Origin: Anaerolineaceae bacterium
Lineage (GTDB): Bacteria; Chloroflexota; Anaerolineae; Promineifilales; Promineifilaceae
Assembly: GCA_002699125.1 (NCBI GenBank)
Contig: PABI01000002.1
Coordinates: 1-64,000, forward strand
DNA: 64,000 nt
Direction of reading: 5' to 3'
Shown here one piece after another: positions 16,853-25,754 of the stretch. A program made the translations under genes and the position numbers. The notes beneath the pieces were generated by a model that did no database searches, had not been told where the DNA came from, and was given only the letters and a program-made list of their open reading frames with translations. Every line of letters starts with the position of its first letter. Within the stretch, counting starts at the first letter, position 1.

Positions 16853-17264
16853 CGTCGTGGTCCTCATGCTCTTCGTGTTCTTCATGCTCGTAGCGGTCAT
16901 CATCGTCGTCTTCGTCATAACTACTGTTGCTGGCGGCGCTGTTGGCGCTGTTGATCTGGTCTTGCAGATTGACGATTGTATCGTTGGCAGCGTCAATTTG
17001 GCTTTGATATGCAGCTTCCCGCTCTTGCAGCACGCGCACTGTGTCTTCCAGCTCGGTGCTGTACTCTTGCCACGCCTGTACCGCTTCTTCGGCGGCAGGA
17101 TCGGTGCTTGTGAGTTGTGGTTGTTGGGGGAGTTCTTGGGGAACGGCCGTACTGCCAGCACTATCTGTAACAGCGCCCAAATTACCAAATCCCAAACCCA
17201 GCAAGGTGATAATCACCAATCCAGTGAGCGTGCCTGCGGCCAAGATTCCTTTTTTTCGATTCAT
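16842..17264 (-). CDS. Membrane-anchored coiled-coil protein with acidic tail
   Basis: This 140-residue protein starts at ATG 17264, with GGAGG 7 bases upstream on the minus strand. It has an N-terminal transmembrane segment (about 6-31), a coiled-coil stretch (about 58-108; Leu/Val heptads in LEDTVRVLQEREAAYQSQID), and a C-terminus of almost pure Asp, Glu and His (EEHEEHEDHDDDD). Such His/Asp tails can bind divalent metals; this is inference. It is the first gene of the ApbE/ferric-reductase operon. Four phased TTAAA words lie about 65-100 bases upstream. No family is recognised. Confidence 0.7.
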   Translation of the reverse strand: MNRKKGILAAGTLTGLVIITLLGLGFGNLGAVTDSAGSTAVPQELPQQPQLTSTDPAAEEAVQAWQEYSTELEDTVRVLQEREAAYQSQIDAANDTIVNLQDQINSANSAASNSSYDEDDDDDRYEHEEHEEHEDHDDDD

Positions 17265-17329
17265 TGCAAACCTCCAAGGTTAACGTTTTATGCGATGACC
17301 TTATCTTAGAGGAGGTTGCGCCGCGCTGG

Positions 17330-17367
17330 GTTAAACTCGATCTAAACATTGTTAAATCTGTCTTAAA
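17330..17367. promoter_or_regulatory. Four phased TTAAA-type direct repeats upstream of the ApbE operon
   Basis: GTTAAA (17330), TCTAAA (17341), GTTAAA (17351) and CTTAAA (17362) recur every 10-11 bases. The same word in the same phasing occurs before the response regulator gene at 12489. The array lies about 65-100 bases upstream of the ATG at 17264 in a 212-base gap that holds no gene. Confidence 0.45.
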
Positions 17368-17476
17368 CTTTGGGTTCGCTGGTTTCGGCTCTTAACTGGC
17401 TGGCCGGTCTTGTTTTGTTGCTGTTGGCTCTGGCGTTTAACGTTGCCGATTATCTACTGTAATGGGATCAGCTAGC

Positions 17477-18019
17477 CTAATGGGCAGGCCCTTGTGCAAA
17501 GTTCTTCTCACCGGCACGAATCGGAACCGTCAACCAATTCTCACGTGGGGGCAAAGGACAACTATATATTGATTGATAGGCACAATATGGATTGTAACTG
17601 TAGTTGAAGTCGATTTTGAAACGGCCGTTGCCCAAATCTGCCAATCCCGGGCGGTGGTTATCCAGATAGCGGCCTGCGCCGTAGGTTTCTTTGCCGCTGG
17701 TGGCATCGCGAAAGGGGAGGAAGAACTCCTGGCCGTAGATGTCGCTGTAAATCGTCAGGCTGGCTGGTTCGCCGTTTACCTCAAATGTGATGCGGCCCCA
17801 ACGGCGATACGGCCGTACATCCCCCGTACTGGTTTCCATCTCAATCATCGGTTCAGTTGAGGCAAACTGTTCCACCGGAACGATCAAATCCAGAGCCGTG
17901 TTGGGTTCAAAATAGGCCAGGCCATCAAAATTTTCTCGCTGTGTCTCATCCAGGGGCGACTGCGGATGAAATTCCATAAATTGGTCGATTTCGTTGCGAA
18001 AATGTGTCAATTCGTCCAT
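17477..18019 (-). CDS. DUF1684-domain protein
   Basis: The 180-residue protein carries the DUF1684 pattern: YRRWGRITFEVNGEPASLTIY, then FFLPFRDATSGKETYGAGRYLD, IDFNYSYNPYCAYQSIYSCPLPP and the closing NWLTVPIRAGEK. The length fits the family. There is no signal peptide, so it should be cytoplasmic. Biochemical function is unknown; conserved Asn, Cys and Pro residues around NPYCAY are typical. It stands alone, 54 bases from a hairpin repeat and downstream of the tRNA-Ser gene on the same strand, with a terminator between them. Confidence 0.88.
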   Translation of the reverse strand: MDELTHFRNEIDQFMEFHPQSPLDETQRENFDGLAYFEPNTALDLIVPVEQFASTEPMIEMETSTGDVRPYRRWGRITFEVNGEPASLTIYSDIYGQEFFLPFRDATSGKETYGAGRYLDNHRPGLADLGNGRFKIDFNYSYNPYCAYQSIYSCPLPPRENWLTVPIRAGEKNFAQGPAH

Positions 18020-18072
18020 GTTTACTCTCTATTTGAGGGGAACGATAAAAGTGCTTTACGTTTTGCCCAGAT

Positions 18073-18148
18073 GACTACAACGAATGTCAGTAATAAACGA
18101 ATTTTTCCTGATAATTTCATTCGTTAATTCCTCAAATTTGTTGTCGTC
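18073..18148. repeat. 76-bp intergenic imperfect hairpin, copy 2
   Basis: The left arm, ending AATAAACGAAT, pairs with the right arm ATTCGTTAATTCCTCAAATTTG. Length and arm sequence match the element at 1680-1755. Confidence 0.55.
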
Positions 18149-18154
18149 CATCAT

Positions 18155-18185
18155 AAAAAAAGACACCACTCTGGATGTCTTTTTC
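18155..18185 (-). terminator. Terminator downstream of tRNA-Ser
   Basis: AAAAAAGACA and TGTCTTTTT pair around a short loop. Read on the minus strand the stem ends in a T-run, directly after the tRNA 3' end. Confidence 0.7.
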
Positions 18186-18192
18186 ATTAAGG

Positions 18193-18279
18193 CGGAGAGG
18201 GTGGGATTCGAACCCACGGTGACCGCAAGGCCACAGTGCTTTTCGAGAGCACCCCAATCGTCCACTCTGGCACCTCTCC
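18193..18279 (-). tRNA. tRNA-Ser(CGA)
   Basis: On the minus strand the acceptor stem GGAGAGG pairs with CCTCTCC. The anticodon stem-loop GTGCTCTCGAAAAGCAC shows anticodon CGA. A long variable arm (TGTGGCCTTGCGGTCACC) is the class II serine hallmark. The T arm is GTGGGTTCGAATCCCAC, and the discriminator base is G. CC follows but not CCA, so the 3' A must be added after transcription. Length is about 87 bases. Confidence 0.95.
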
Positions 18280-18295
18280 GTTTTCGGTAATCAGT

Positions 18296-18790
18296 TTACC
18301 GGTTACGTAAATTTTGAAAGAACTGCTGCAACAAAGCCGCCGCTTCTTCTTCCAGCACGCCGCTGGTAATGGCGACGCGGTGGTTAAATTGTGTTTCATC
18401 CAGCACGTTGACGATGGAGCCGTGCGCGCCAAAGCGCGTATCTTTGGCCCCGTACACCAGCCGGGGCAGCCGTGCCTGGATCATCGCCCCGGCGCACATG
18501 GGACAGGGTTCTAACGTGCAGTAAAGGGTGACGCCCAGCAGCCGCCAGTTTTGTACGGTAACGGCCGTTTCCTTTAGCGCAATCATCTCGGCATGGGCGG
18601 TTGGGTCCTGGTCGCTTTCTTTGCGGTTAAAACCCTGGCCGACGATACGGCCGTCTAGCACCGCCACCGCGCCCACAGGCACTTCACCCAGGGCTGCGGC
18701 TTCAGCCGCCAGTTCCAGGGCCACCCGCATCCACTGTTCATCTTGCGCCCGTTGGGCATTGTCTGGATTTGTAACGTTCAACTCGTTCAC
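18296..18790 (-). CDS. tadA: tRNA adenosine(34) deaminase TadA
   Basis: The 164-residue enzyme converts A34 to inosine in tRNA-Arg(ACG). It has the zinc and catalytic motifs of the deaminase fold: TAHAEMIAL (His ligand and proton-shuttling Glu) near residue 65 and PCPMCAGAMI (two Cys ligands) near 95. Upstream GEVPVGAVAV forms the substrate pocket. The C-terminus (FFQNLR) is of normal length. It lies just upstream of tRNA-Ser on the same strand with a gap of only 16 bases, so the two may share a transcript. Confidence 0.95.
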   Translation of the reverse strand: MNELNVTNPDNAQRAQDEQWMRVALELAAEAAALGEVPVGAVAVLDGRIVGQGFNRKESDQDPTAHAEMIALKETAVTVQNWRLLGVTLYCTLEPCPMCAGAMIQARLPRLVYGAKDTRFGAHGSIVNVLDETQFNHRVAITSGVLEEEAAALLQQFFQNLRNR

Positions 18791-18860
18791 AGCGCCGGAA
18801 TTATAACAAACTCACCCCAGCCAAGCGAACAACGTAGAGTAAATGATCTACGGTAGGATT

Positions 18861-18936
18861 TCATACGAAGGAACAAAGAAGGAAAGAAACAAAGAAAAAC
18901 ATTTTTGTCTCTTTGTTCCTTCGTTTCTTCGTATAA
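18861..18936. repeat. Imperfect inverted repeat rich in GAAGGAACAAAG
   Basis: ATACGAAGGAACAAAGAAGG... on the left is mirrored by CTTTGTTCCTTCGTTTCTTCGTAT on the right. It fills the gap between tadA and the HTH gene. It is a purine/pyrimidine-biased hairpin with no coding content. Confidence 0.5.
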
Positions 18937-18951
18937 ATCAAAATTGGGCCG

Positions 18952-19182
18952 CTAAATTACTAATTGCTCTGGTAAAATGCCCAATGCTCTGGCAATCTTG
19001 TTTATAGTTGCTTGACGTAAATTTGCTTCCGCCTTTTCCATTTGTGAGTAAGCAGACTGTGAAACACCCATCTTTTGCGCTACTTCCTGCTGCGCCAGGC
19101 CCAGATGCTCCCGCCAGGCGCAAACGAGGCTCATATTTTCCAAAATATGTTTTTCTACCACAGCTTGCGGAATTGAGAACAT
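18952..19182 (-). CDS. XRE-family helix-turn-helix regulator
   Basis: The 76-residue protein is almost entirely one Cro/C1-type HTH: WREHLGLAQQEVAQKMGVSQSAYSQMEKAEANLRQATINKIARALG, with the recognition helix around SQSAYSQME. A short N-terminal helix (AVVEKHILENMSL) precedes it, a layout frequent in antitoxin components of RelE/HigB-type modules. No toxin partner is visible: the neighbouring intergenic DNA has no fitting ORF. It is therefore annotated as an orphan DNA-binding protein. Confidence 0.85.
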   Translation of the reverse strand: MFSIPQAVVEKHILENMSLVCAWREHLGLAQQEVAQKMGVSQSAYSQMEKAEANLRQATINKIARALGILPEQLVI

Positions 19183-19407
19183 GATAGTCGATTATACGAG
19201 AAATTATTTACTGGGTCTAAAGAGCTGGCGAACTGCGTAGTCTAATCAGCGCGTAAAAGCATAGATGTTGTGCTGTTTCGCTTGCGGCCTGTGCTATTAT
19301 TGTGGGGTGGTAAACTGTTAAAATTTAGGAGCAGGGGGCGGGACTGCACAGCTTGTTTTGCCTTTCCCCTGTATGTCTTGCCCATGTATCAGAGAGAGAA
19401 ACACACC

Positions 19408-22400
19408 ATGCGTAAAAATCGTCTATTTGCCATTTTTGTCATCGTATTTGCTATTTTGGTGGCCTGCCGGGAAGAGGAACCGCTGCCAACTCCGGTTCCC
19501 ACCGTCACCATGCCCACGCCTATCCCCACGGAAACGCCTATTGCCACGGAATCTGGTGTGGAAACGGCCGTTGCCACCCCCGCCCCCATCCAAATCGATC
19601 CAGCCGACATCGACTGGGCACCGCAGGTGCTTTACAGCAGCCCGACTCCCGGCGAGGAAGTGCTGCTCGATGGGGCCATCACCGTCCGTTTTGACCAGCC
19701 GATGAACCAGCAGGCGGTGGAAGACGCCTTTGCCGTTACCCCGGCTGATGGCGACCAAAAAGTAAGCGGTAATTTCTCCTGGCCGCGATCGGACACCGTG
19801 GTCTTTACGCCACAAACCGACTACCAGCGGCGGCAAACGTACCGGATAGAAATTGGCGATACGGCCGCATCCGCTAACGGCCTCACGCTGGAAGTGCCTG
19901 TTGAACTCATGCTGCAAACTGTTGGCGCGCTGCAAGTCAGCCAGCTCATCCCCGGCGACGGGAGCATCGATGTGCAAACCGATGGCGCAATTACCGTTTT
20001 GTTCAACCGGCCCGTCGTGCCATTGGTCAGCAGCGGCCAGCAGGCCGATTTGCCGCAACCCCTAAACTTTGATCCACCCGTAAGCGGGCAGGGGGAATGG
20101 ACCTCCACCAGCATTTACCGCTTTGTGCCCGATGAGCCGTTGGCCGGGGCAACCACCTATCGCATAGCCATTGATGAGGATTTGACAGACCTGGTTGGTG
20201 TTGGGCTGGAGCAGCCGTTTTCTGCCCAGTTCACCACACTCAACCCCGACATTGTTACCGTGCAGCCAGACGGCAGCGCCGATCTAATTCCGACCGAGCC
20301 GATTACCATCACCTTCAATATGCCGATGGATCGTTCTACGACTGAAGCCGCCATTTCGCTTAGCGGTGAAGAAGCGTCTGCCGACTATGCTTATGAATGG
20401 TTTGAGGATGATCGCGTGGTGCAGCTAACGCCTCAAGAACTGCTGGCGCTGGATACGCAGTATCAACTGCAAATCAACGGCTCGGCTCGCGCTGCCAATG
20501 GCGAAGCCAGCCTGGGCGACAGCGAAACCTTTACTTACCAGACTGTGCCTTTTCCCGGCATCATTCGCACGGTGCCCGCAGCGGGTGGCCCTGTGGAACG
20601 GTTCCAGCGCGGCGTTGTCATCCAGTTTGCCTCGCCGATGGATTGGGAAACGGTGGAAGGCAACATTCGCATCGATCCGGAACCGGCACGAGTGACAACT
20701 TATGTCAACCAGTTCAGCAACGAAATCTCGCTGGATTTCAATCTGGAGCTAAACACCACGTACACCGTCATTGTGCCCGGCTTTGTGGCTGACCCATACG
20801 GCAACACCCTGGGCGAACCGTACACCTTCCGCTTTACGACGCCAGGCCGCGTGCCCATCGCTTCGCTGGGCTTACCGCCCCGTTTGAGCCAGTTCAGCAC
20901 CAGCTTTTCGACCAATGTCGATGTGGTTCACGTTAACGTGTCTGAGCTGAATCTGGCGCTGTATGAACTGGGTTTGCCGCTCAACTTGTTGAATCGGCCG
21001 TACGACGTCGTCGATTACCGCCCGGCGGCTGCGCCTGTGCGTACCTGGTCATTGCCGCAAGAGACGCCACGGGATGAGGTGGGTACGGCCGTTATCCCCT
21101 TAGCCGGCGAAGGCGGTGGTGCGTTAGCTCCCGGCGTTTATCTGCTCACGCTGGAAGCGCCAGAAACCAATGAAGAGGTGCGCTTCTGGCAAAATCAGCG
21201 CAACCTGCTGGTGGTGGCCGACACGAACATCGTCGTCAAAGAGATGTTTGGTGCGGTTCATGTTTGGGTGACCGATTTGCAATCGGGACAGCCTGCATCT
21301 AATCGCAATTTGACGCTTTATAGTGAGCAGGGTGTGTCGTTGGGCACGGCCGTTTCCGACAACAACGGCTTTGCTCAATTCGACTACACGCCGACCAACG
21401 ACTTCCTTGAAGGGGTTACCGTGGTCAGCGGCCAGCCTGGACAGGATGGTTTTGGCATCGGCAGCAGCCTGTGGGATGAAGGCGTTCGGCCCTGGGAGTT
21501 TGACGTGCCGGCCACCAGCGGCGACGAAATCGAGACGCTGGCCTATATCTACACCGACCGGCCCATTTACCGCCCGGGCGATACGGTCTACTTCAAAGGC
21601 ATCGTGCGCGACACAAATTACGGCCGTTACGCTCAACCTTCCGTCACCAACCTGGACCTGCGCCTGGGCAGCTTCTCGTTCTTTGGCGGCGAGTCGTTTG
21701 AGCGCACCATTCCCGTAGAAGTTGGCTCCGACGGCACCTTCAGCGGCGAGTATCAGCTTCCTCAGGATATTGGGCTGGGTTCTTATCAGTTCTTTGTGCA
21801 AAGCAACACTGTTGAAGCGTTCCGTCAATTTACCGTGGCCGAATACCGCACGCCGGAATTCCTGGTCAACATGACGCCCGACGCGCCGGAACAGCTGCGC
21901 GGTGAATCCGTTACCGTGGAACTGAGCGCTGAATATTTCTTCGGCGGTCCGGCCACCGATTTGCCGGTGGAGTGGACGGTGTATGAAGAAGCGTACCAGC
22001 CCACGCCGGTGGACGGTCCGTTTTTCAGCTTTGGCGACGCGGGCGGCTTTTTGTATGAAGACCCCGGCCTGTTTGGCGGCTTTGGCGGCGGCGGTGCCTT
22101 TGGCACTTATCTGATCAACGGCAACGGCCGTACCGATGAAAACGGCCGTCTCCTTATCGAACTGCCCGCCGACCTGTTGCAAGAGGTGGACGAAGGCAGC
22201 CGCGCCATCACCGTCGAGGCGATGGTGCTCGATCTGTCCGAGTTCCCCGTCACCAGCCGTACCGAAGTTGTTCTGCACGCCGCGGAAACGTACGTTGGCG
22301 TCTCGCCCGAAGAGTTCATTGGCCGGGCCAACAGCGAATCTACCGTGAATTTGCAGACAATAGATTGGGACGGCCGTGCCGTACCTAATCAAGAAGTAGA

Positions 22401-25400
22401 AGTAATCTTTTATCGTCGTGACTGGATTCCCAACCGCAGTCAGGACTTCGGTGTTTACTACACTCGTTGGGAGGCAGTCGATACCGAAGTGGCCAACGCC
22501 AGCGTCACGACAAACGCTCAAGGGCGCGCTGCCGCCAGCTTTACGCCGGAGGAGGGTGGCACCTACATCGCCGTAGCCACCGTCACCGACGACGGCGGAC
22601 GGGAGCAGTTCAGCAGCACCACCATTTGGGTGGCGGATGCCGGCCAAATCGGCTGGCAGATTGACCCGCGCGATAAAACAATGCCGCTCACGCCCGACGA
22701 CACCAGCTACGCCCCGGGCGACACGGCCCGCGTGCTGATTCAATCGCCGTTCAACGAACCGGTGCAGGCGTGGCTCACCATCGAGCGCGGCCAGCTGCTG
22801 GAGCAGCGGGTCATCACCGTGGACGGCAGCAGCGACGTGCTGGAGATACCTATCACCGCCGCGATGTCGCCCAACGCCTTTGTCACTGTCACGGCCATCA
22901 AAGGCGTCGATGACAGCAATAATCCGTATCCCGAAATGCGGCTGGGCATTGCCGAACTGCCCGTTTCTACTGAGCAGCAGGCGCTCACCGTCACTTTAAC
23001 GCCGCAGCAGGATACGTTTGGTCCGGGGGAAACGGCCGTTTACACCATCAACGTCACCGACTACCAGGGCAATCCCGTCCAGGCAGACGTCTCACTGGCG
23101 CTGGTGGATCTGGCCGTGCTTACCCTGAAAGATGACAACGCGCCACCTATTTTGGAGGCGTTTTACGCCGAACAGCCGTACCGCAGCCGCATCGGCTCTG
23201 GTCTGGTTGTTTCCGGTGAAGGGTTCCCTATCGAGATTCCGGTGGAGCAGTTGGGTCTGGGCGGCGGTGGCGGCGGCGAAGCAGCTGATTCGGCCCTGGC
23301 GCGCAGCACCCGCGACGAGGATGGCGTGCGCCAGGATTTCCCCGACACGGCGTTCTGGCAGGCCAATCTGACAACCGATGCCGATGGCCAGGCGACGGTG
23401 GAAATTCCGCTGCCGGACAATCTGACCACCTGGCGCTTGAGCAGCAAGGCGGTCACTGCAGACACACTGGTGGGGCAAAGCTCCGTTGATATTGTGACGA
23501 CGCTGCCGCTGCTGGTGCGCCCCGTCACGCCGCGCTTCTTCACGATGGGTGATGAGGTCGAGCTGGGGGCGATTGTGAATAATAATACGGGGGTGGAGTT
23601 GGAAACGGCCGTTACCCTCGAAGCCACCGGTGTCATCCTGAATGGTCCCGAAACCCAAACCGTCACCGTGCCCGCCAACGGGCAGAGGCTGGTGCGCTGG
23701 CCCGTCACCGTAGGAAATGTGGATGGGGTTGACCTGACTTTCCGCGTGGAAGGCGGCGAATACAGTGACGCTACCAAACCCACCTTTGGCGACGGCGGCG
23801 ACATCCCCGTTTACCGCTACACTGGCGATGACGTGGTGGCCACCGCCGGACAACTCGATGAAGCAGGCAACCGCGTCGAGGCTATCTTGCTGCCCCCCGG
23901 CGTCGATCCGGCGCAGGGGGAGGTGGCGATTACCCTGAGTCCATCCCTGGCGGCGGCACTGGTAGACAACATCGCGCTGAACAACGAACTGGATTACTCC
24001 ACCTTGTGCGCCTACGCTGTCACTGACTGGTTGCTGCCTAACGCCGCCCTGCTAAATCTGGCGCAGCAGTTACCCGCAGCCGATCTGGATGCTGACGACG
24101 TGGTCGAATCAGAAACCATCGTCAAGGCCAGCGTGTCGCAGCTGGAAGAGCTGGTTTTGGCCGATGGCGGCTGGGGCTGGTGCAGCAGCGTGGAAAGCGA
24201 TCCCTGGCTGACGGCCTATGCTCTGTTTGGCCTGGCGCAGGCGCGCGAACTGGGCCACACGGCCCGGGCCAGCGTTCTGGAAAACGCAGCCAACTACCTG
24301 GTGGCCCAGCTGGTAACGCCATCGCCGCAGGTGACAGCCTTTGAAGTGAACCGGCAGGCGTTCTTCCTTTATGTATTGGCCCAGCTAGATGCCGACATCG
24401 TGCCCGACCTGGACCGTCTGGTGGAAGAAAATCGCAGCTTGTTGGACCCGTATGCCCGGGCGCTGGTTGCCTCGGCTTATGCCGACTTGGGCGTGGCGGA
24501 TGATCGGGTGGAGACGCTGCTGAACGATCTGAACGACAGCGCCGTGGTGAGCGCCACCGGCACCCATTGGGAGGACGCCAGCCGCGACATCCGCAACCTG
24601 AACAGCGACGTGCGCGGCACGGCCGTCGTGCTGCAAACGCTGGCGCAACTCGATCCGGAGAATCTGCTGCTGCCCGGCGCGGTACGCTGGCTGATGAGCA
24701 GCCGTACGGCCCAACTCTGGTCCACCTCGCACGAAACCGCCTGGACCATCTTCTCCCTGACGGAGTGGTTGGTGGCCAGTGGCGAATTGGATGCCAATTA
24801 TGAGTACAACCTGGACGTGAATTTGCAGGAGGTGACAGACGGCCGTTTCACCACTAGCACCGTCACTGACAGCCGCAATTTCTCCCTACCGATTAGCGAT
24901 TTACTGCTTGAAGATGCCAACTTCTTTGAATTTGGTCGTGGGGAAGGAGACGGCCGTCTCTACTACACGATGCACCTGGAGAGCGCCATTGACATGAACT
25001 TTGTCTCGCCGGTGAACCGGGGCGTTTCCGTGGAGCGCGTCTACTACGATGCCGAATGCGATCCGGAAACCGAAACCTGCGAACCGATCACCGAGATTGA
25101 AGCCGGTCAGCAGGTGCGGGTGGTCCTCACCATCATCGCCGAAAACGACCTGGTTTACGCCATGATCGAAGACCCGATTCCGGCCGGAACCGATGCTATC
25201 GATCCGGGGCTGAACATTAATTCACCCACGCAGGGCGGCGAGGTAAGTCGGGTGGATGAAGAATATCGTTATGGCTACTGGGGCTGGTGGTATTTCAACC
25301 AGATTGAGTACCGCGATGAGCAAGTGGTGTTCTTATCAAACTTCTTGCCCGCAGGCACCTACCAGTACAGCTACTTCCTGCAAGCCACTATTCCCGGCGA

Positions 25401-25491
25401 ATATCAGGTGCGTCCCACCTTTGCCCGCCAGACGTTCTTCCCGGAGGTGAACGGCCGTTCCGCGGGTATGGTCTTCACGATTACCCAGTAA
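19408..25491 (+). CDS. Alpha-2-macroglobulin-like lipoprotein lacking the thioester
   Basis: The start ATG 19408 gives 2027 residues and a lipoprotein signal (FVIVFAILVAC, lipobox LVAC); the track's upstream start is not needed. After a Pro/Thr-rich linker come several Ig-like repeats of the Big_5 type (for example SSPTPGEEVLLDGAITVRFDQPMN) to about residue 490. Macroglobulin domains follow, including the MG2 signature YTDRPIYRPGDTVYFKGIVRD near residue 715. The later A2M domain has PLPDNLTTWRLSSKAVT and the alpha-barrel repeat region. Where bacterial homologues carry CxEQ, this protein reads LDYSTLCAYAVTDWLLP (Cys1534), so the thioester pair is absent. Bacterial A2Ms trap proteases at the cell surface; trapping here would have to be non-covalent. 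It stands alone with a strong terminator after it. Confidence 0.92.
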   Translation: MRKNRLFAIFVIVFAILVACREEEPLPTPVPTVTMPTPIPTETPIATESGVETAVATPAPIQIDPADIDWAPQVLYSSPTPGEEVLLDGAITVRFDQPMNQQAVEDAFAVTPADGDQKVSGNFSWPRSDTVVFTPQTDYQRRQTYRIEIGDTAASANGLTLEVPVELMLQTVGALQVSQLIPGDGSIDVQTDGAITVLFNRPVVPLVSSGQQADLPQPLNFDPPVSGQGEWTSTSIYRFVPDEPLAGATTYRIAIDEDLTDLVGVGLEQPFSAQFTTLNPDIVTVQPDGSADLIPTEPITITFNMPMDRSTTEAAISLSGEEASADYAYEWFEDDRVVQLTPQELLALDTQYQLQINGSARAANGEASLGDSETFTYQTVPFPGIIRTVPAAGGPVERFQRGVVIQFASPMDWETVEGNIRIDPEPARVTTYVNQFSNEISLDFNLELNTTYTVIVPGFVADPYGNTLGEPYTFRFTTPGRVPIASLGLPPRLSQFSTSFSTNVDVVHVNVSELNLALYELGLPLNLLNRPYDVVDYRPAAAPVRTWSLPQETPRDEVGTAVIPLAGEGGGALAPGVYLLTLEAPETNEEVRFWQNQRNLLVVADTNIVVKEMFGAVHVWVTDLQSGQPASNRNLTLYSEQGVSLGTAVSDNNGFAQFDYTPTNDFLEGVTVVSGQPGQDGFGIGSSLWDEGVRPWEFDVPATSGDEIETLAYIYTDRPIYRPGDTVYFKGIVRDTNYGRYAQPSVTNLDLRLGSFSFFGGESFERTIPVEVGSDGTFSGEYQLPQDIGLGSYQFFVQSNTVEAFRQFTVAEYRTPEFLVNMTPDAPEQLRGESVTVELSAEYFFGGPATDLPVEWTVYEEAYQPTPVDGPFFSFGDAGGFLYEDPGLFGGFGGGGAFGTYLINGNGRTDENGRLLIELPADLLQEVDEGSRAITVEAMVLDLSEFPVTSRTEVVLHAAETYVGVSPEEFIGRANSESTVNLQTIDWDGRAVPNQEVEVIFYRRDWIPNRSQDFGVYYTRWEAVDTEVANASVTTNAQGRAAASFTPEEGGTYIAVATVTDDGGREQFSSTTIWVADAGQIGWQIDPRDKTMPLTPDDTSYAPGDTARVLIQSPFNEPVQAWLTIERGQLLEQRVITVDGSSDVLEIPITAAMSPNAFVTVTAIKGVDDSNNPYPEMRLGIAELPVSTEQQALTVTLTPQQDTFGPGETAVYTINVTDYQGNPVQADVSLALVDLAVLTLKDDNAPPILEAFYAEQPYRSRIGSGLVVSGEGFPIEIPVEQLGLGGGGGGEAADSALARSTRDEDGVRQDFPDTAFWQANLTTDADGQATVEIPLPDNLTTWRLSSKAVTADTLVGQSSVDIVTTLPLLVRPVTPRFFTMGDEVELGAIVNNNTGVELETAVTLEATGVILNGPETQTVTVPANGQRLVRWPVTVGNVDGVDLTFRVEGGEYSDATKPTFGDGGDIPVYRYTGDDVVATAGQLDEAGNRVEAILLPPGVDPAQGEVAITLSPSLAAALVDNIALNNELDYSTLCAYAVTDWLLPNAALLNLAQQLPAADLDADDVVESETIVKASVSQLEELVLADGGWGWCSSVESDPWLTAYALFGLAQARELGHTARASVLENAANYLVAQLVTPSPQVTAFEVNRQAFFLYVLAQLDADIVPDLDRLVEENRSLLDPYARALVASAYADLGVADDRVETLLNDLNDSAVVSATGTHWEDASRDIRNLNSDVRGTAVVLQTLAQLDPENLLLPGAVRWLMSSRTAQLWSTSHETAWTIFSLTEWLVASGELDANYEYNLDVNLQEVTDGRFTTSTVTDSRNFSLPISDLLLEDANFFEFGRGEGDGRLYYTMHLESAIDMNFVSPVNRGVSVERVYYDAECDPETETCEPITEIEAGQQVRVVLTIIAENDLVYAMIEDPIPAGTDAIDPGLNINSPTQGGEVSRVDEEYRYGYWGWWYFNQIEYRDEQVVFLSNFLPAGTYQYSYFLQATIPGEYQVRPTFARQTFFPEVNGRSAGMVFTITQ

Positions 25492-25538
25492 ACGGTAATC
25501 GGTTAACTGATTACCGTTCACCGATAACTGGCCACTGC

Positions 25539-25595
25539 AAAGCAGGTGATGGACAGCTTGAAAACTGTCCGCCACCTGCTTTGTTAATTTTTTAA
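25539..25595 (+). terminator. Rho-independent terminator after the A2M gene
   Basis: AAAGCAGGTG and GGACAG pair with CTGTCC and CACCTGCTTT, followed by TTAATTTTTT. The preceding 40 bases hold a TAATCGG-like palindromic stretch (25493-25530). Confidence 0.85.
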
Positions 25596-25754
25596 CAGCT
25601 TCATATTTTTTCACGTCGCCTTAACTTCCTATTGCTTTCGATTGATTAATATAGCAAGTAGCAGAAATTTCGTTAGAAGTAAGCGATAGTATGATAGATT
25701 GTAAGATACGGCCGTATCGTTTGGTGCAATGTATTGTTAAGCAAGGTGGCGTGT

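Noticed and set aside
18952-19182. Toxin-antitoxin operon around the HTH gene
   Set aside because: No toxin-like ORF lies on either side; neighbours are tadA and the A2M gene.
19270-19407. Upstream extension of the A2M ORF
   Set aside because: It would hide the lipoprotein signal; the ATG at 19408 gives a proper lipobox.
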